A DNA stretch of 64,000 nt from positions 1,054,001 to 1,118,000 of the forward strand of contig NZ_JBPWQE010000001.1 of assembly GCF_051811025.1 (NCBI RefSeq), in the 5' to 3' direction. Under the pieces are notes generated by a model that was given only the letters and a program-made list of their open reading frames with translations, had not been told where the DNA came from and searched no databases. A program made the translations under genes and the position numbers. Source of the stretch: Tardiphaga sp051811025. GTDB lineage: Bacteria; Pseudomonadota; Alphaproteobacteria; Rhizobiales; Xanthobacteraceae. Below, piece by piece: positions 44,492-52,676 of this stretch; positions within the stretch are counted from its first letter, which is position 1; the number at the start of each line of letters is the position of its first letter.

Positions 44492-45463
44492 ATGATGGAT
44501 CGCCGACACTTCATGATCGGCTCCGGCCTCGCCGCGACTGCGGCGCTGATGGGTAGCGGAGCCATTGCACAAACTTATCCGAACCAGCTCGTGCGTATTA
44601 TCGTGCCGTTTTCGGGTGGCAGCCTCACCGACATCCTTGCCCGTTCGGTGGCCGAAAAGCTTGCTGCGAAGTGGAAGCAGCAGGTCATCGTCGAGAACAG
44701 GCCCGGCATCGCCGGTGTCAGCAGCGTCGCCAAGGGCCCGACCGATGGCTCGCAGATCATGCTGACCTCAAACGGGCATAGCGTGATCGGCGTGGTCAAC
44801 AAGAACCTCAACTTCGATCCGATCAAGGATTTCGCTGCGATCAGCCGTGTCGGATCGACGCCGTCCATCCTGATCGTGCCGCCGGATGCGCCGTTCAAGA
44901 CGCTGGCCGAACTGATCGCCGCGGCAAAGGCCAAGCCGGATTCGCTGAGCTACAGCTCTGCCGGCGTCGGTAGTTCCACCGGTATCGCCGCCGAACTGTT
45001 CAGGCATCTCACGCAAACCAAGATGGTGCTGATCCCACATCGCGGACTGCCGGAATCCCAGATCAGCATTATGCGCGGCGACACCTCGGTTGCCTTCACT
45101 TTCTTCGGTGTTGGTGGCGACCTGATCCAGTCGGGAAAGTTGCGTGCATTGGCGGTCACCGGCAAGAGCCGCATGGCGCAACTGCCTGATGTGCCGACCT
45201 TTGCCGAGGCGGGGCTCCCCGAATTCACCTACGATAGCTGGTTTGGCATGCTCGCCGCCGCGGCGGTGCCGAAACCCATCGTCGGCCAGATCGCGCGCGA
45301 TCTCGCCGAGGCGCTCAGCGATCCGGCCCTGATCAAGCAGTTCGCCGCGCAGGGCGCCAACATCGCCAGCTCGACGCCGGAAGCGTTCGACGCCGAGTTG
45401 CGCAGCGATGCGGAGCGTTATGGCAAGCTCGTCGCGATGTCGACGGACGGGGCGGCCAAGTAA
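44492..45463 (+). CDS. Tripartite tricarboxylate transporter (Bug family) substrate-binding protein
   Basis: Periplasmic binding protein of 323 residues. The N-terminus MMDRRHFMIGSGLAATAALM carries a twin-arginine-like signal with cleavage near AIAQ, followed by the Bug blocks VRIIVPFSGGSLTDILARSV and VENRPGIAGVSSV. AAGGGAGAG precedes the ATG. It closes the LacI-controlled dioxygenase/BKACE operon and ends at a strong bidirectional terminator. No TctA/TctB partner genes are in the window. Confidence 0.88.
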   Translation: MMDRRHFMIGSGLAATAALMGSGAIAQTYPNQLVRIIVPFSGGSLTDILARSVAEKLAAKWKQQVIVENRPGIAGVSSVAKGPTDGSQIMLTSNGHSVIGVVNKNLNFDPIKDFAAISRVGSTPSILIVPPDAPFKTLAELIAAAKAKPDSLSYSSAGVGSSTGIAAELFRHLTQTKMVLIPHRGLPESQISIMRGDTSVAFTFFGVGGDLIQSGKLRALAVTGKSRMAQLPDVPTFAEAGLPEFTYDSWFGMLAAAAVPKPIVGQIARDLAEALSDPALIKQFAAQGANIASSTPEAFDAELRSDAERYGKLVAMSTDGAAK

Positions 45464-45468
45464 GAAGG

Positions 45469-45502
45469 CGGGCCTGCAGCACGCGATGCGTCTGCAGGCC
45501 CG
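45469..45502. terminator. Bidirectional terminator between convergent operons
   Basis: CGGGCCTGCAG and CTGCAGGCCCG form a perfect 11-base stem around a 12-base loop. It lies in the 45-base gap between the stop codons of the Bug gene (plus) and the ribose-type binding protein (minus). The T-runs are weak on both sides. Confidence 0.7.
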
Positions 45503-45508
45503 TTGGCG

Positions 45509-46483
45509 TTACTTCGCGATATAGGCGTCGAGCGTCGGGCAGGTGCGGTCCTTGTAGGGGACGAGCCAGGGCGCGTAGTTCGCCTTGGTGATGATCGCGC
45601 CCGGAATCGTGACCTGCTTCGGTGCGCTCTGGCCGCGAATAGCGTTGAGGCCGACTGCAGTAGCGATGCAGCCGATCTTGAAGCCGTCAAACTCGGCGAT
45701 CGCCAGCAGGCTGCCCGCCTTCACGGCTTCGACGGCCTCCGGTACGCCGTTGATCGACACCACAGCAACGTTATTGCGGCCGGCTGCATTGAGCGCCTCG
45801 ATGGCGCCGAGGGCGGACGCGTCGGCAGCGGCGATCACGCCGTCGATGGTGCTGAACTGCTGGATCAGGTTTTCCATCGTCTGCATGCCGAGCAGCCGCT
45901 GGAAGTTGGTGGGCTGCGAGGCCAGTATCTTGATATTCGGATAGTCCTTGGCTGCGGCGTCGAAGCCGCGCTTGCGTTCGTCGCCCGTCGTGGAACCTTT
46001 GACGCCTTCGAGGATCACCACGTTGCCCTTGCCGCCGAGGTGGTCGAACAGGGTCTTGGCGATGTCGTGGCCGAGCTTGTAGTCGTCCTGGCCGATGAAA
46101 GACAGGAACGACGCGTCGCCGCCGCGGTCGTTGTAGTTGATGATCGGCAGGCCGGATTCGATCAGGCGCTTGATCGTCGGCAATTGCGCCTTGGCGTCGA
46201 TCGGCATGAACAGCATCAGATTGGGCTTGGTTACGCCGACGTCTTCGAGCTGCGACATTCCCTCGGTGATATTGTTCGGTTTGGTCGGCGTGTAGTTCTT
46301 GACCGTCGCGTTCATCCGCTGGGCCATCTGCGCCACGCCGGCGCGTACGCCCTCGAAATGCGGGTCCACCTGGTTCTTGGTGAAGGCTGCAATCACTTCG
46401 CCATCGGCCCACGCAGCCGGACTGGACAACGTGCCGCAAATGATCGCAGCGAGGACGCATCGACGTGGTCTGGTGGTTCGCAT
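45509..46483 (-). CDS. Ribose-type ABC transporter substrate-binding protein (cassette 1)
   Basis: Periplasmic type I binding protein of 324 residues with a signal peptide ending near AAWA. The mature start GEVIAAFTKNQVDPHF and the C-terminal RTCPTLDAY are shared with the binding protein at 61874 (GETIAVFTKNQTNPYF, RTCPSWDEA). Both also have a second conserved Cys in a GC pair, so one disulfide is likely. These features set the two apart from ordinary ribose binders. It is the last gene of the operon RidA-ATPase-permease-permease-binding protein. Confidence 0.87.
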   Translation of the reverse strand: MRTTRPRRCVLAAIICGTLSSPAAWADGEVIAAFTKNQVDPHFEGVRAGVAQMAQRMNATVKNYTPTKPNNITEGMSQLEDVGVTKPNLMLFMPIDAKAQLPTIKRLIESGLPIINYNDRGGDASFLSFIGQDDYKLGHDIAKTLFDHLGGKGNVVILEGVKGSTTGDERKRGFDAAAKDYPNIKILASQPTNFQRLLGMQTMENLIQQFSTIDGVIAAADASALGAIEALNAAGRNNVAVVSINGVPEAVEAVKAGSLLAIAEFDGFKIGCIATAVGLNAIRGQSAPKQVTIPGAIITKANYAPWLVPYKDRTCPTLDAYIAK

Positions 46484-46536
46484 GGTGGCCCCTTTTGGTT
46501 GTGGATGACGAGACGGTGAAAAGGTGTGATGCGGCC

Positions 46537-47517
46537 CTATCCGCTCCTCGACCGGCGCCGACTGACGACGAAGTCCGCGAGGATGGCGATGAGGACGACG
46601 GCGCCGTTGACGAAGGGATGCCAGGTGGCGGCGACGTTGAGCAAATTGAGCCCGTTGACGATGATGGTAAGCAGGATGGCGCCAAGCACGGTGCCGACGA
46701 TATTGCCGCTGCCACCGAACAAGGATGTGCCGCCGACGAGCACGGCTGCGATTGCGGGAAGCAGCAAGGGTTCGCCGATGCCCGGTTCGGCGGCATTGAG
46801 GCGCGCCAGATAGACCAGGGCCGCGATGCCGGCAGTCAGGCCGCTGAGCACATAGAGCAGCAGTCGTCGGCGCTCCACGGCAATGCCCGAGAGAAGCGCT
46901 GCAGTCTGGTTCGCGCCCATGAAGTAGGCTTCACGGCCGAAGGTCGTACGGTGCAGGACAATGCTGCAGACGACGCAGACCACGAGCGTGATCCAGATCG
47001 GCAGCGGCACGCCAAGAAAAAAGCCTGTGCCGAAGTAGCGGAACGACATCGGCATGCCATAGATCGTCTGCCCCGCCATGAACCAGTAGGCGGTGCCTTG
47101 TGCGACCCATAACATGCCGAACGTGGCGAGAAACGGCGGCAGGCGCAAACGATTGATCATCAGCCCATTGGCAAAACCGATGAGCGTGCCGCTGGCGACG
47201 GCGGCCGCGACGCCGTACCAGGGATTTCCGGTGGTCTTGATCGCTGCTGCCGCAAGGCAGGCCGAAAGTGTCAGATTGGAGCCGACTGACAGGTCGAGGC
47301 CGCCTCCGATGATGACGAGCGTGAGGCCGGACGCGATGAGAAACAGCAGGCTCGCCTGCCTCAGCATGTTCAGAAGATTGCTCACCGAGGCAAAGCCGGG
47401 ATCGATTGCGGTTAGCGCGCCCGCGATCAGCACGATCAGAACGAGCCGGCCGAGCAGAGCCACCGCATCGGGCGACAGGGATGGAGACCGGGTGTCGAGC
47501 ATTGCCGGGATCGTCAT
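46537..47517 (-). CDS. Ribose-type ABC transporter permease 2 (cassette 1)
   Basis: Inner-membrane permease of 326 residues (RbsC/MglC family) with the signature GGGLDLSVGSNLTLSACLA. About eight to ten hydrophobic segments are visible. It overlaps the upstream permease by four bases (ATGA). Its counterpart in the second cassette is 60863, with TGGLDLSIGANVAISACIA. Confidence 0.88.
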   Translation of the reverse strand: MTIPAMLDTRSPSLSPDAVALLGRLVLIVLIAGALTAIDPGFASVSNLLNMLRQASLLFLIASGLTLVIIGGGLDLSVGSNLTLSACLAAAAIKTTGNPWYGVAAAVASGTLIGFANGLMINRLRLPPFLATFGMLWVAQGTAYWFMAGQTIYGMPMSFRYFGTGFFLGVPLPIWITLVVCVVCSIVLHRTTFGREAYFMGANQTAALLSGIAVERRRLLLYVLSGLTAGIAALVYLARLNAAEPGIGEPLLLPAIAAVLVGGTSLFGGSGNIVGTVLGAILLTIIVNGLNLLNVAATWHPFVNGAVVLIAILADFVVSRRRSRSG

Positions 47518-48491
47518 GTTGCCCGCCTCGAATAGTGTTTCCGCGCCCGGTCGATCAGCAATGCGAGTATGAGGAGGATGCCGATACAGACCACTTGCAG
47601 CGATGAGTCGATGGAGAGGATGTTGAGGCCGTTACGCAGCACGGTGATGGCGAGCGCGCCGAGCACGGCGCCGAACAGCCAGCCCTGGCCCTTTTCGAAA
47701 GACGTGCCGCCGAGCACCACTGCGGCGATCGCCTCGAACTCCATGCCGATGCCAACGGTCGGATGCGCCGAATTGGTGCGCCCGATGAGCAGCACGGCGG
47801 AGAGACCGACGATCGCGCTGCCGAGCACATAGACGGCGAGATGAACGAGATTGGCGCGAATGCCGGCGAGGCGCAGCGCATCCTTGTTGCCGCCGATGGC
47901 GATCACGTAGTTGCCGAGCCGGGTCCGGTACAGCAGCAGCCAAAGTGCGGCATAGAGGGCCACGGCAACTACAATCGGCATCGGGAAAATCCAGAGCTGA
48001 GAGCGGTAGAAGATCTCGACGGCGGGCGTGAAACCGCCGACCGGATCGCCATTGGTCATGACCAGCGCGATGCCCTGCATCAATCCCATGGTGCCGAGGG
48101 TGACAACGAAAGCGGGCAGCGTCAGATAGGCGATCAGGACGCCATTGAGGGCGCCGAAGGCGGTGCTGATCGCGAGTGCTGCCGCGCAGGCAGCGAACAT
48201 GCTCCAGCCTGCGAGAAGCGCCTCGGCCACGATCACACCGCTCAGGCCGAGCAGCGCGCCGGCCGACAGATCGAGGCCCTCGGTCAGAATGATCAGCGTC
48301 ATCGGCAAGGCGATCATCAGCAGCAGCGACGCCTGCAGGCCGACATTGACGAGGTTGGTCTGGGACACGAAACGCGGATTGGCGATCGTGAACAGTGCCA
48401 GCATCAGGACCAGCAGGATACCCGCGCCGGGGATTGCGCTGAAAAGCTGGCCGGCGCCGGACCGTCGCTGCAATTTAATCTGCGCGGTCAT
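47514..48491 (-). CDS. Ribose-type ABC transporter permease 1 (cassette 1)
   Basis: Inner-membrane permease of 325 residues with the family signature TEGLDLSAGALLGLSGVIV and the loop RTRLGNYVIAIGGNKDALRL, which faces the ATPase. It overlaps the ATPase gene by four bases and the second permease by four bases. Its counterpart in the other cassette is 59916. Two different permeases suggest a heterodimeric channel. Confidence 0.88.
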   Translation of the reverse strand: MTAQIKLQRRSGAGQLFSAIPGAGILLVLMLALFTIANPRFVSQTNLVNVGLQASLLLMIALPMTLIILTEGLDLSAGALLGLSGVIVAEALLAGWSMFAACAAALAISTAFGALNGVLIAYLTLPAFVVTLGTMGLMQGIALVMTNGDPVGGFTPAVEIFYRSQLWIFPMPIVVAVALYAALWLLLYRTRLGNYVIAIGGNKDALRLAGIRANLVHLAVYVLGSAIVGLSAVLLIGRTNSAHPTVGIGMEFEAIAAVVLGGTSFEKGQGWLFGAVLGALAITVLRNGLNILSIDSSLQVVCIGILLILALLIDRARKHYSRRAT

Positions 48492-50050
48492 TGGTGCACC
48501 ACCAGTTCGAGAATGGCTCGTTCGGTCAATGCGTCGCCGTCGAGATGGCCGACGATACGATGGTCGCGCATGACATAGGCGCGATCACAGAGCTGGACGA
48601 GTTCTGGCAGTTCCGAGCTGATGACGACGACGCCGGCTCCGCCGTCGACGAGCTGGTCGATCAACCGATAGATCTCTGCTTTGGCGCCGACATCGACGCC
48701 GCGTGTCGGTTCATCCAGCAGGAACAGCCTGGACCCTGCCGCCAGCCATTTGGCCAGCACGACTTTCTGCTGGTTGCCGCCGCTGAGCGTGCGGACGGTC
48801 TGGTGGGTCCCATGGGCAGCGATGCCGAGCTGCGCAATCAATCCCCGCGTATCCCGCTCAGCGGCCACGGGCGAGAACCAGCCGGACGTGAAGCGGCGCC
48901 ATAACGAGGCCACCGTTGCGTTGTCGCGAATGTCGAGCGGGAGCGCGAGCCCCTCGCGTTTACGGTCTTCCGGCAGCAGTGCCATGCCTGCGCGGACCCG
49001 CGCATCCAGCGTTGCCGGCGCGCGCGATCCTGAAAGAGCGATCTCGCCGCCAGTGATCGGATCGGCGCCGAACAGAGCGCGCACGACTTCGGTCCGGCCG
49101 GATCCAACCAGGCCGGCGAGCCCCACCACCTCACCCGCGCGGATTTCGATGGAAATATCCGACAGCTTCGCCGTGCTCATGCCCCTGGCGAACAGGATGG
49201 GTTCGCCCGGCGCACGCGGTGTCCTTGCGAGCTGCGATCCCGAGGGGCGGCCGATCATCGCGCCGACCATCTCGGCTTGGCTCATCTCGCCGCGCAGGAC
49301 GCTCGTCACCACGGCGCCGTCCCGCAGGATAGTGATGCGGTCGCCGAGCATCTGGACCTCCTTCATGCGATGGGAGATGTAGACGATGGCGACGTTCTTC
49401 TGCGTCAGCCGCGCGATTGTCGAGAACAGCCGTTCCGCCTCACGCTCGGAAATAGCGGCGGTCGGCTCGTCCATGACGAGCACGCGTGCGTTCTGCGACA
49501 GCGCCTTGGCGATCTCCACCATCTGCTGGTGTGCCACGCCGAGATCGGCGGCGGGCTGGTGTGTGTCGTAATCGAGTCCGAGATCGTCGAGGATGGTACG
49601 CGCGGCAGCATGCATGGCCTCGGAATCGATGAGACCAAAGCGCGCGAAGGCGGCTTCGCGCCCGAGATAAATGTTCTGCGCGATGTCGAGATAGGGGACC
49701 AGCGAGAATTCCTGGAAGATCACGGCAATGCCGAGCGCGCTTGCATCGGCAGGGCGGGCGACAGCGGCACGCCGGCCTCCGACCTCGATGTGGCCTTTGT
49801 CGGCCGCATGGGCGCCATACAGCGTCTTGATCAGCGTCGACTTGCCGGCGCCGTTCTGTCCGAGGATGACGTGGACCTCGCCGGCATGGATGTCGAGCGA
49901 GACGCCCCTGAGCGCATGTACGCCGGGGAAAGATTTGTCGATGTCGATCAGGCGCAGCAGCGGCGCGGCGGCCTGGCCCGCCGCGTGCTGGCCGGCTGTC
50001 GTTGCCGCATGCACCGCGTGATCTCCTTGCGCTTCAGTGCCGTGCATCAT
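48488..50050 (-). CDS. Ribose-type ABC transporter ATP-binding protein (cassette 1)
   Basis: Double ATPase of 520 residues (RbsA/MglA type). The first domain has Walker A GQNGAGKST (64-72) and Walker B LVMDEPTAA. The second has the degenerate Walker A GLVGSGRTE typical of this family, and signature LSGGNQQK. The first 30 residues are a His/Ala-rich extension not found in most RbsA proteins. Two ATGs are adjacent (50050 and 50047), with GAGG six bases upstream. It energises the two permeases that follow. Confidence 0.88.
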   Translation of the reverse strand: MMHGTEAQGDHAVHAATTAGQHAAGQAAAPLLRLIDIDKSFPGVHALRGVSLDIHAGEVHVILGQNGAGKSTLIKTLYGAHAADKGHIEVGGRRAAVARPADASALGIAVIFQEFSLVPYLDIAQNIYLGREAAFARFGLIDSEAMHAAARTILDDLGLDYDTHQPAADLGVAHQQMVEIAKALSQNARVLVMDEPTAAISEREAERLFSTIARLTQKNVAIVYISHRMKEVQMLGDRITILRDGAVVTSVLRGEMSQAEMVGAMIGRPSGSQLARTPRAPGEPILFARGMSTAKLSDISIEIRAGEVVGLAGLVGSGRTEVVRALFGADPITGGEIALSGSRAPATLDARVRAGMALLPEDRKREGLALPLDIRDNATVASLWRRFTSGWFSPVAAERDTRGLIAQLGIAAHGTHQTVRTLSGGNQQKVVLAKWLAAGSRLFLLDEPTRGVDVGAKAEIYRLIDQLVDGGAGVVVISSELPELVQLCDRAYVMRDHRIVGHLDGDALTERAILELVVHQ

Positions 50051-50102
50051 TGTCGGCCTCGTTCGGCCCGGGACCCGGGGCCGGCGGGAAGTCTCAGCCG
50101 GC

Positions 50103-50567
50103 TTATTTTTGCGGGGGAATGGCGGCGATCATGTCGAGCTCGACGCGGGCGCCCTGCGTCGAGAGCTGGTTGATGCAGATCGTGGTGCTAGCTGGCGTCC
50201 AGTCGCCGAAATATTCCTTCATCACCTTCACCATGCCGTCCTGGTCCCGGATGTCGGTCAGGTACTTCGTGACCTTGACGATGTCGGTCCAGGCCAGACC
50301 TTCGTGATCCAGGATCGACTGGATCGTCTTCATGGCGCGATGGGTTTGCTCCTCGATCGAATTGGGGTGCTCATGCTCTTCGAGAACATGCGGGTGCTTG
50401 TGATAGAGTGGCGAGGGCGTCGCTCCGGAAATGAAAAGCATGCCGCAGGGTACTTCGACACGGATCGCCGGCGCATAAGGCATGTCCGGCTTCCGCTCCG
50501 GCATCGTCTGGATTTCCTTGACGTGCGGATTGGATGGCGATGTTGCAAAGGCCGGCTTGGCTGTCAT
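50103..50567 (-). CDS. RidA/YjgF-family protein with a His-rich insert
   Basis: RidA-fold protein of 154 residues. RidA members deaminate reactive enamines/imines; relatives include 2-aminomuconate deaminase. The conserved arginine is Arg141 in GARVELDMIAAIP, and the SGATPSP and IEEQTHRAMKTIQSIL segments are typical. Between them lies an unusual His/Glu-rich stretch, YHKHPHVLEEHEHP (55-68), that may bind metal. The ATG at 50567 follows GAGGAA by seven bases; the upstream frame to 50624 runs without such a site. It is the first gene of the operon with the ribose-type transporter, divergent from MarR. Confidence 0.82.
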   Translation of the reverse strand: MTAKPAFATSPSNPHVKEIQTMPERKPDMPYAPAIRVEVPCGMLFISGATPSPLYHKHPHVLEEHEHPNSIEEQTHRAMKTIQSILDHEGLAWTDIVKVTKYLTDIRDQDGMVKVMKEYFGDWTPASTTICINQLSTQGARVELDMIAAIPPQK

Positions 50568-50657
50568 GATCAATTCCTCGATGGCGGGCGTTGGTAACCG
50601 CGTGACCTTCTCGCGAGATGGCATCCGGCCAACCCATCATGAAGCGTGAGATCAAAC

Positions 50658-50696
50658 TATCTTTTAGTCAAGATAAAATATCTTGGCGCAAAGATA
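50658..50696. promoter_or_regulatory. Two tandem MarR-type operators
   Basis: Two perfect palindromes of the form TATCTT-N6-AAGATA lie at 50658-50675 and 50679-50696, with centres 21 bases apart. Between them the inner arms also pair as CAAGATA-AAA-TATCTTG (50669-50685). The block sits between the RidA operon and the divergent MarR gene, 91 bases from the former and 48 from the latter, as expected for a shared operator. Confidence 0.7.
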
Positions 50697-50743
50697 GATG
50701 AATTTGCATATATTCGGTGCCCCGTGCCTATATGCTGGTCAGC

Positions 50744-51250
50744 ATGACCACCGATTCGATTGATGAGATCATTGCCGGCTGGAGCCGGCGGCGGCCCGAC
50801 CTCGACGCCGGCCACCTCGACGTCGTCGGCCGGATTGTTCGGCTGTCCGTGCATATGCGCAGCGCCATCGAGCCGGCGCTCGAGGAGCAGGGCTTCAATT
50901 GGGAATTGTTCGACCTGCTCCTGACGATTTACCGTCGGGAGGCCGATGACAGTATCGGTGTTCGACCGACCGACCTCTATGCGGAGTGCCTGCTGTCGTC
51001 GGGCGGGCTCACCGCGCGGCTGCGGCGCGCCGAGCAGGACGGTTTCATCGTCAGGCGCCAGGATCCTGAAGATGGCCGCGGTGCGCGGATCACGCTTACG
51101 GCCAAGGGACGAAATTCCGTCGACAAGGCGATTGCCCAGCACTTCAAGCTGTCCCGTTCGGTCGACGAGATACTGACGGCCAACGAACGTCAAACGCTCA
51201 CGCGGCTGCTACGGAAGCTTCTGATGTCGGTCGAGAAGCCAGATCCGTAA
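50744..51250 (+). CDS. MarR-family transcriptional regulator
   Basis: Winged-helix regulator of 168 residues. It has helical dimerisation ends and a central DNA-binding part with VRPTDLYAECLLSSGGLTAR and the wing RRQDPEDGRGARITLTAKG, the MarR hallmark D-x-R-G. The start is uncertain (GTG 50717, ATG 50732 or ATG 50744) because no clear ribosome binding site is present. It is divergent from the RidA/ABC operon and probably releases its operators on binding a phenolic or aromatic CoA-type ligand. Confidence 0.85.
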   Translation: MTTDSIDEIIAGWSRRRPDLDAGHLDVVGRIVRLSVHMRSAIEPALEEQGFNWELFDLLLTIYRREADDSIGVRPTDLYAECLLSSGGLTARLRRAEQDGFIVRRQDPEDGRGARITLTAKGRNSVDKAIAQHFKLSRSVDEILTANERQTLTRLLRKLLMSVEKPDP

Positions 51251-51341
51251 CGGATCGCTTCTGGGCGCCCCGTTCTCGGCAAATTCGGATCAGTCGCTGG
51301 CGTCTTTCGATGCCACCGCCGCGGAGCGGGTCAAGTTTCGC

Positions 51342-52484
51342 TTAGCTTTGTCGGTGCCGTGTTCTGGCTTCTCTTTTGGCCGCGTCAGAAAAATCTGACG
51401 AACGTGTCTTGGTCGGCAGCTTGATCGCCGCGACAGAATCCCGCGCGAGTAAAATCGGCTTCAGCACGATCCGATCGTTTTGAACCGGCGTTCCCTTGAT
51501 CATCGCAATAAGGATGTGAGACGCCTGCGTTCCCAGCTCCGCAGTCGGCGTACTGATGGTCGTCAGTGCCGGCGCTATCGCGTCCATGAACAGCATGTCG
51601 TTCATGCCGACCAGCGAGATGCTGCCGGGACATGAAATGCCCTTGTTTCTCAGGTGCCGAAGGCAGCCTACGGCCAGCATGTCGTTGCCGGCCACAATCG
51701 CCGTAATATTGGGGTTCTCCGCCAGCAAACGTTCGCAGGCGAACTCGCCTTCCTCGACCGTAAAGGCCTCACCGAAGACGGCAGTGGGCACAACTCCGTC
51801 TTGAGCCAGAGCTTTGCAGGCGCGCCGGAAACCGCGATAGCGGTGGTAACCCGTCGACACGTTTTGCGGGCCGCCGACATGAGCAATCTGCCTGTGTCCA
51901 CGTTCGGCGAGATGATGAACCGCCAGTTCCATTGCCTTCGCGTCGTCGACCCGGACGCTCGGTATGAATTCGCTTTCAGGATCGCGAAACACTGCGACGA
52001 CGGGGATGTTGGCCTCGACGCAGGCTGCAATGCCAGGATCATTGCGCTCGAAGGTCGCGACGATCAGACCCTCGACGCCTTGCTGGATGAACCGTTCGAT
52101 CAGCGCGGCCTGCCTGAGCGGATGGTTGTCGGTGTTGCCGACAATGGTGACGTATCCAATCTCCGCGAAGCGATCCTCGATTGCCCGCACGATGGGCGGA
52201 TGGACGGGATCGCCGAGATTCGAAACGATGACGCCGACCGTGCGAGATCGCTGCGTGCGAAGCGCCGACGCCATAGCGTTTGCGCGATAACCGAGTTTCT
52301 TCGCGCAGGCCTCGACGCGCGCGATCATCTCCGGCGAGATCAGGTGACGCTTCTCGGGATTGAGGCCGCGCGAAACGGTCGACCAATGAACGCCGGCGCA
52401 CTTCGCAACATCGATGATCGTCTTGCGTGATGTGCGGTCTTGCTGCGTCGATGAGTTCTTTTTGATCTTCTTGGGCATCGCCAT
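51342..52484 (-). CDS. LacI-family transcriptional regulator
   Basis: Repressor of 380 residues from the chosen start at 52484. The basic N-terminal extension MAMPKKIKKNSS precedes the helix-turn-helix TIIDVAKCAGVHWSTVSRGL and hinge YRANAMASALRTQRS. The effector domain begins at VGVIVSNLGDPVHPPIV. A longer open frame to 52580 lacks a ribosome binding site. It diverges from the maleylacetate reductase operon and faces a pair of 16-base direct repeats. The basic extension of about 18 residues is unusual for LacI proteins. Confidence 0.87.
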   Translation of the reverse strand: MAMPKKIKKNSSTQQDRTSRKTIIDVAKCAGVHWSTVSRGLNPEKRHLISPEMIARVEACAKKLGYRANAMASALRTQRSRTVGVIVSNLGDPVHPPIVRAIEDRFAEIGYVTIVGNTDNHPLRQAALIERFIQQGVEGLIVATFERNDPGIAACVEANIPVVAVFRDPESEFIPSVRVDDAKAMELAVHHLAERGHRQIAHVGGPQNVSTGYHRYRGFRRACKALAQDGVVPTAVFGEAFTVEEGEFACERLLAENPNITAIVAGNDMLAVGCLRHLRNKGISCPGSISLVGMNDMLFMDAIAPALTTISTPTAELGTQASHILIAMIKGTPVQNDRIVLKPILLARDSVAAIKLPTKTRSSDFSDAAKREARTRHRQS

Positions 52485-52550
52485 CCAGCCTGCTCGCGCG
52501 CATCGTCGTGTCCGCTGACGATCTCGTGAGAATGCCTCATCTTGCACAAA

Positions 52551-52589
52551 TTGACAAACGTGTGCAGAGTTTCTTGACAAACGTGTGCA
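52551..52589 (+). promoter_or_regulatory. Direct repeats TTGACAAACGTGTGCA over the operon promoter
   Basis: Two identical 16-base copies lie at 52551-52566 and 52574-52589, 23 bases apart. Each holds a near-palindrome CACACGTTTG on the opposite strand and begins with a consensus -35 box TTGACA. The second TTGACA can pair with GATTGT or ATTGTA 17-18 bases on as promoter. It is probably the binding site of the divergent LacI protein. Confidence 0.5.
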
Positions 52590-52676
52590 CGGGAATGATT
52601 GTAGCGAAAAATCTGCTGCATGCCCTGGTGCAATGCAGCAGAAGCGCGCTAACGGCGTCGACGATCAGGGATGGAA

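Noticed and set aside
50685..50693. TGGCGCAAA inside the MarR operator block, matching the core of the dispersed repeat
   Set aside because: Only nine bases match and the surrounding sequence is explained by the operator symmetry, so it is probably coincidence.
51242..51256. GATCCG-TAA-CGGATC inverted repeat at the MarR stop codon
   Set aside because: Only six pairs with a three-base loop and no T-run; too weak to call a terminator.
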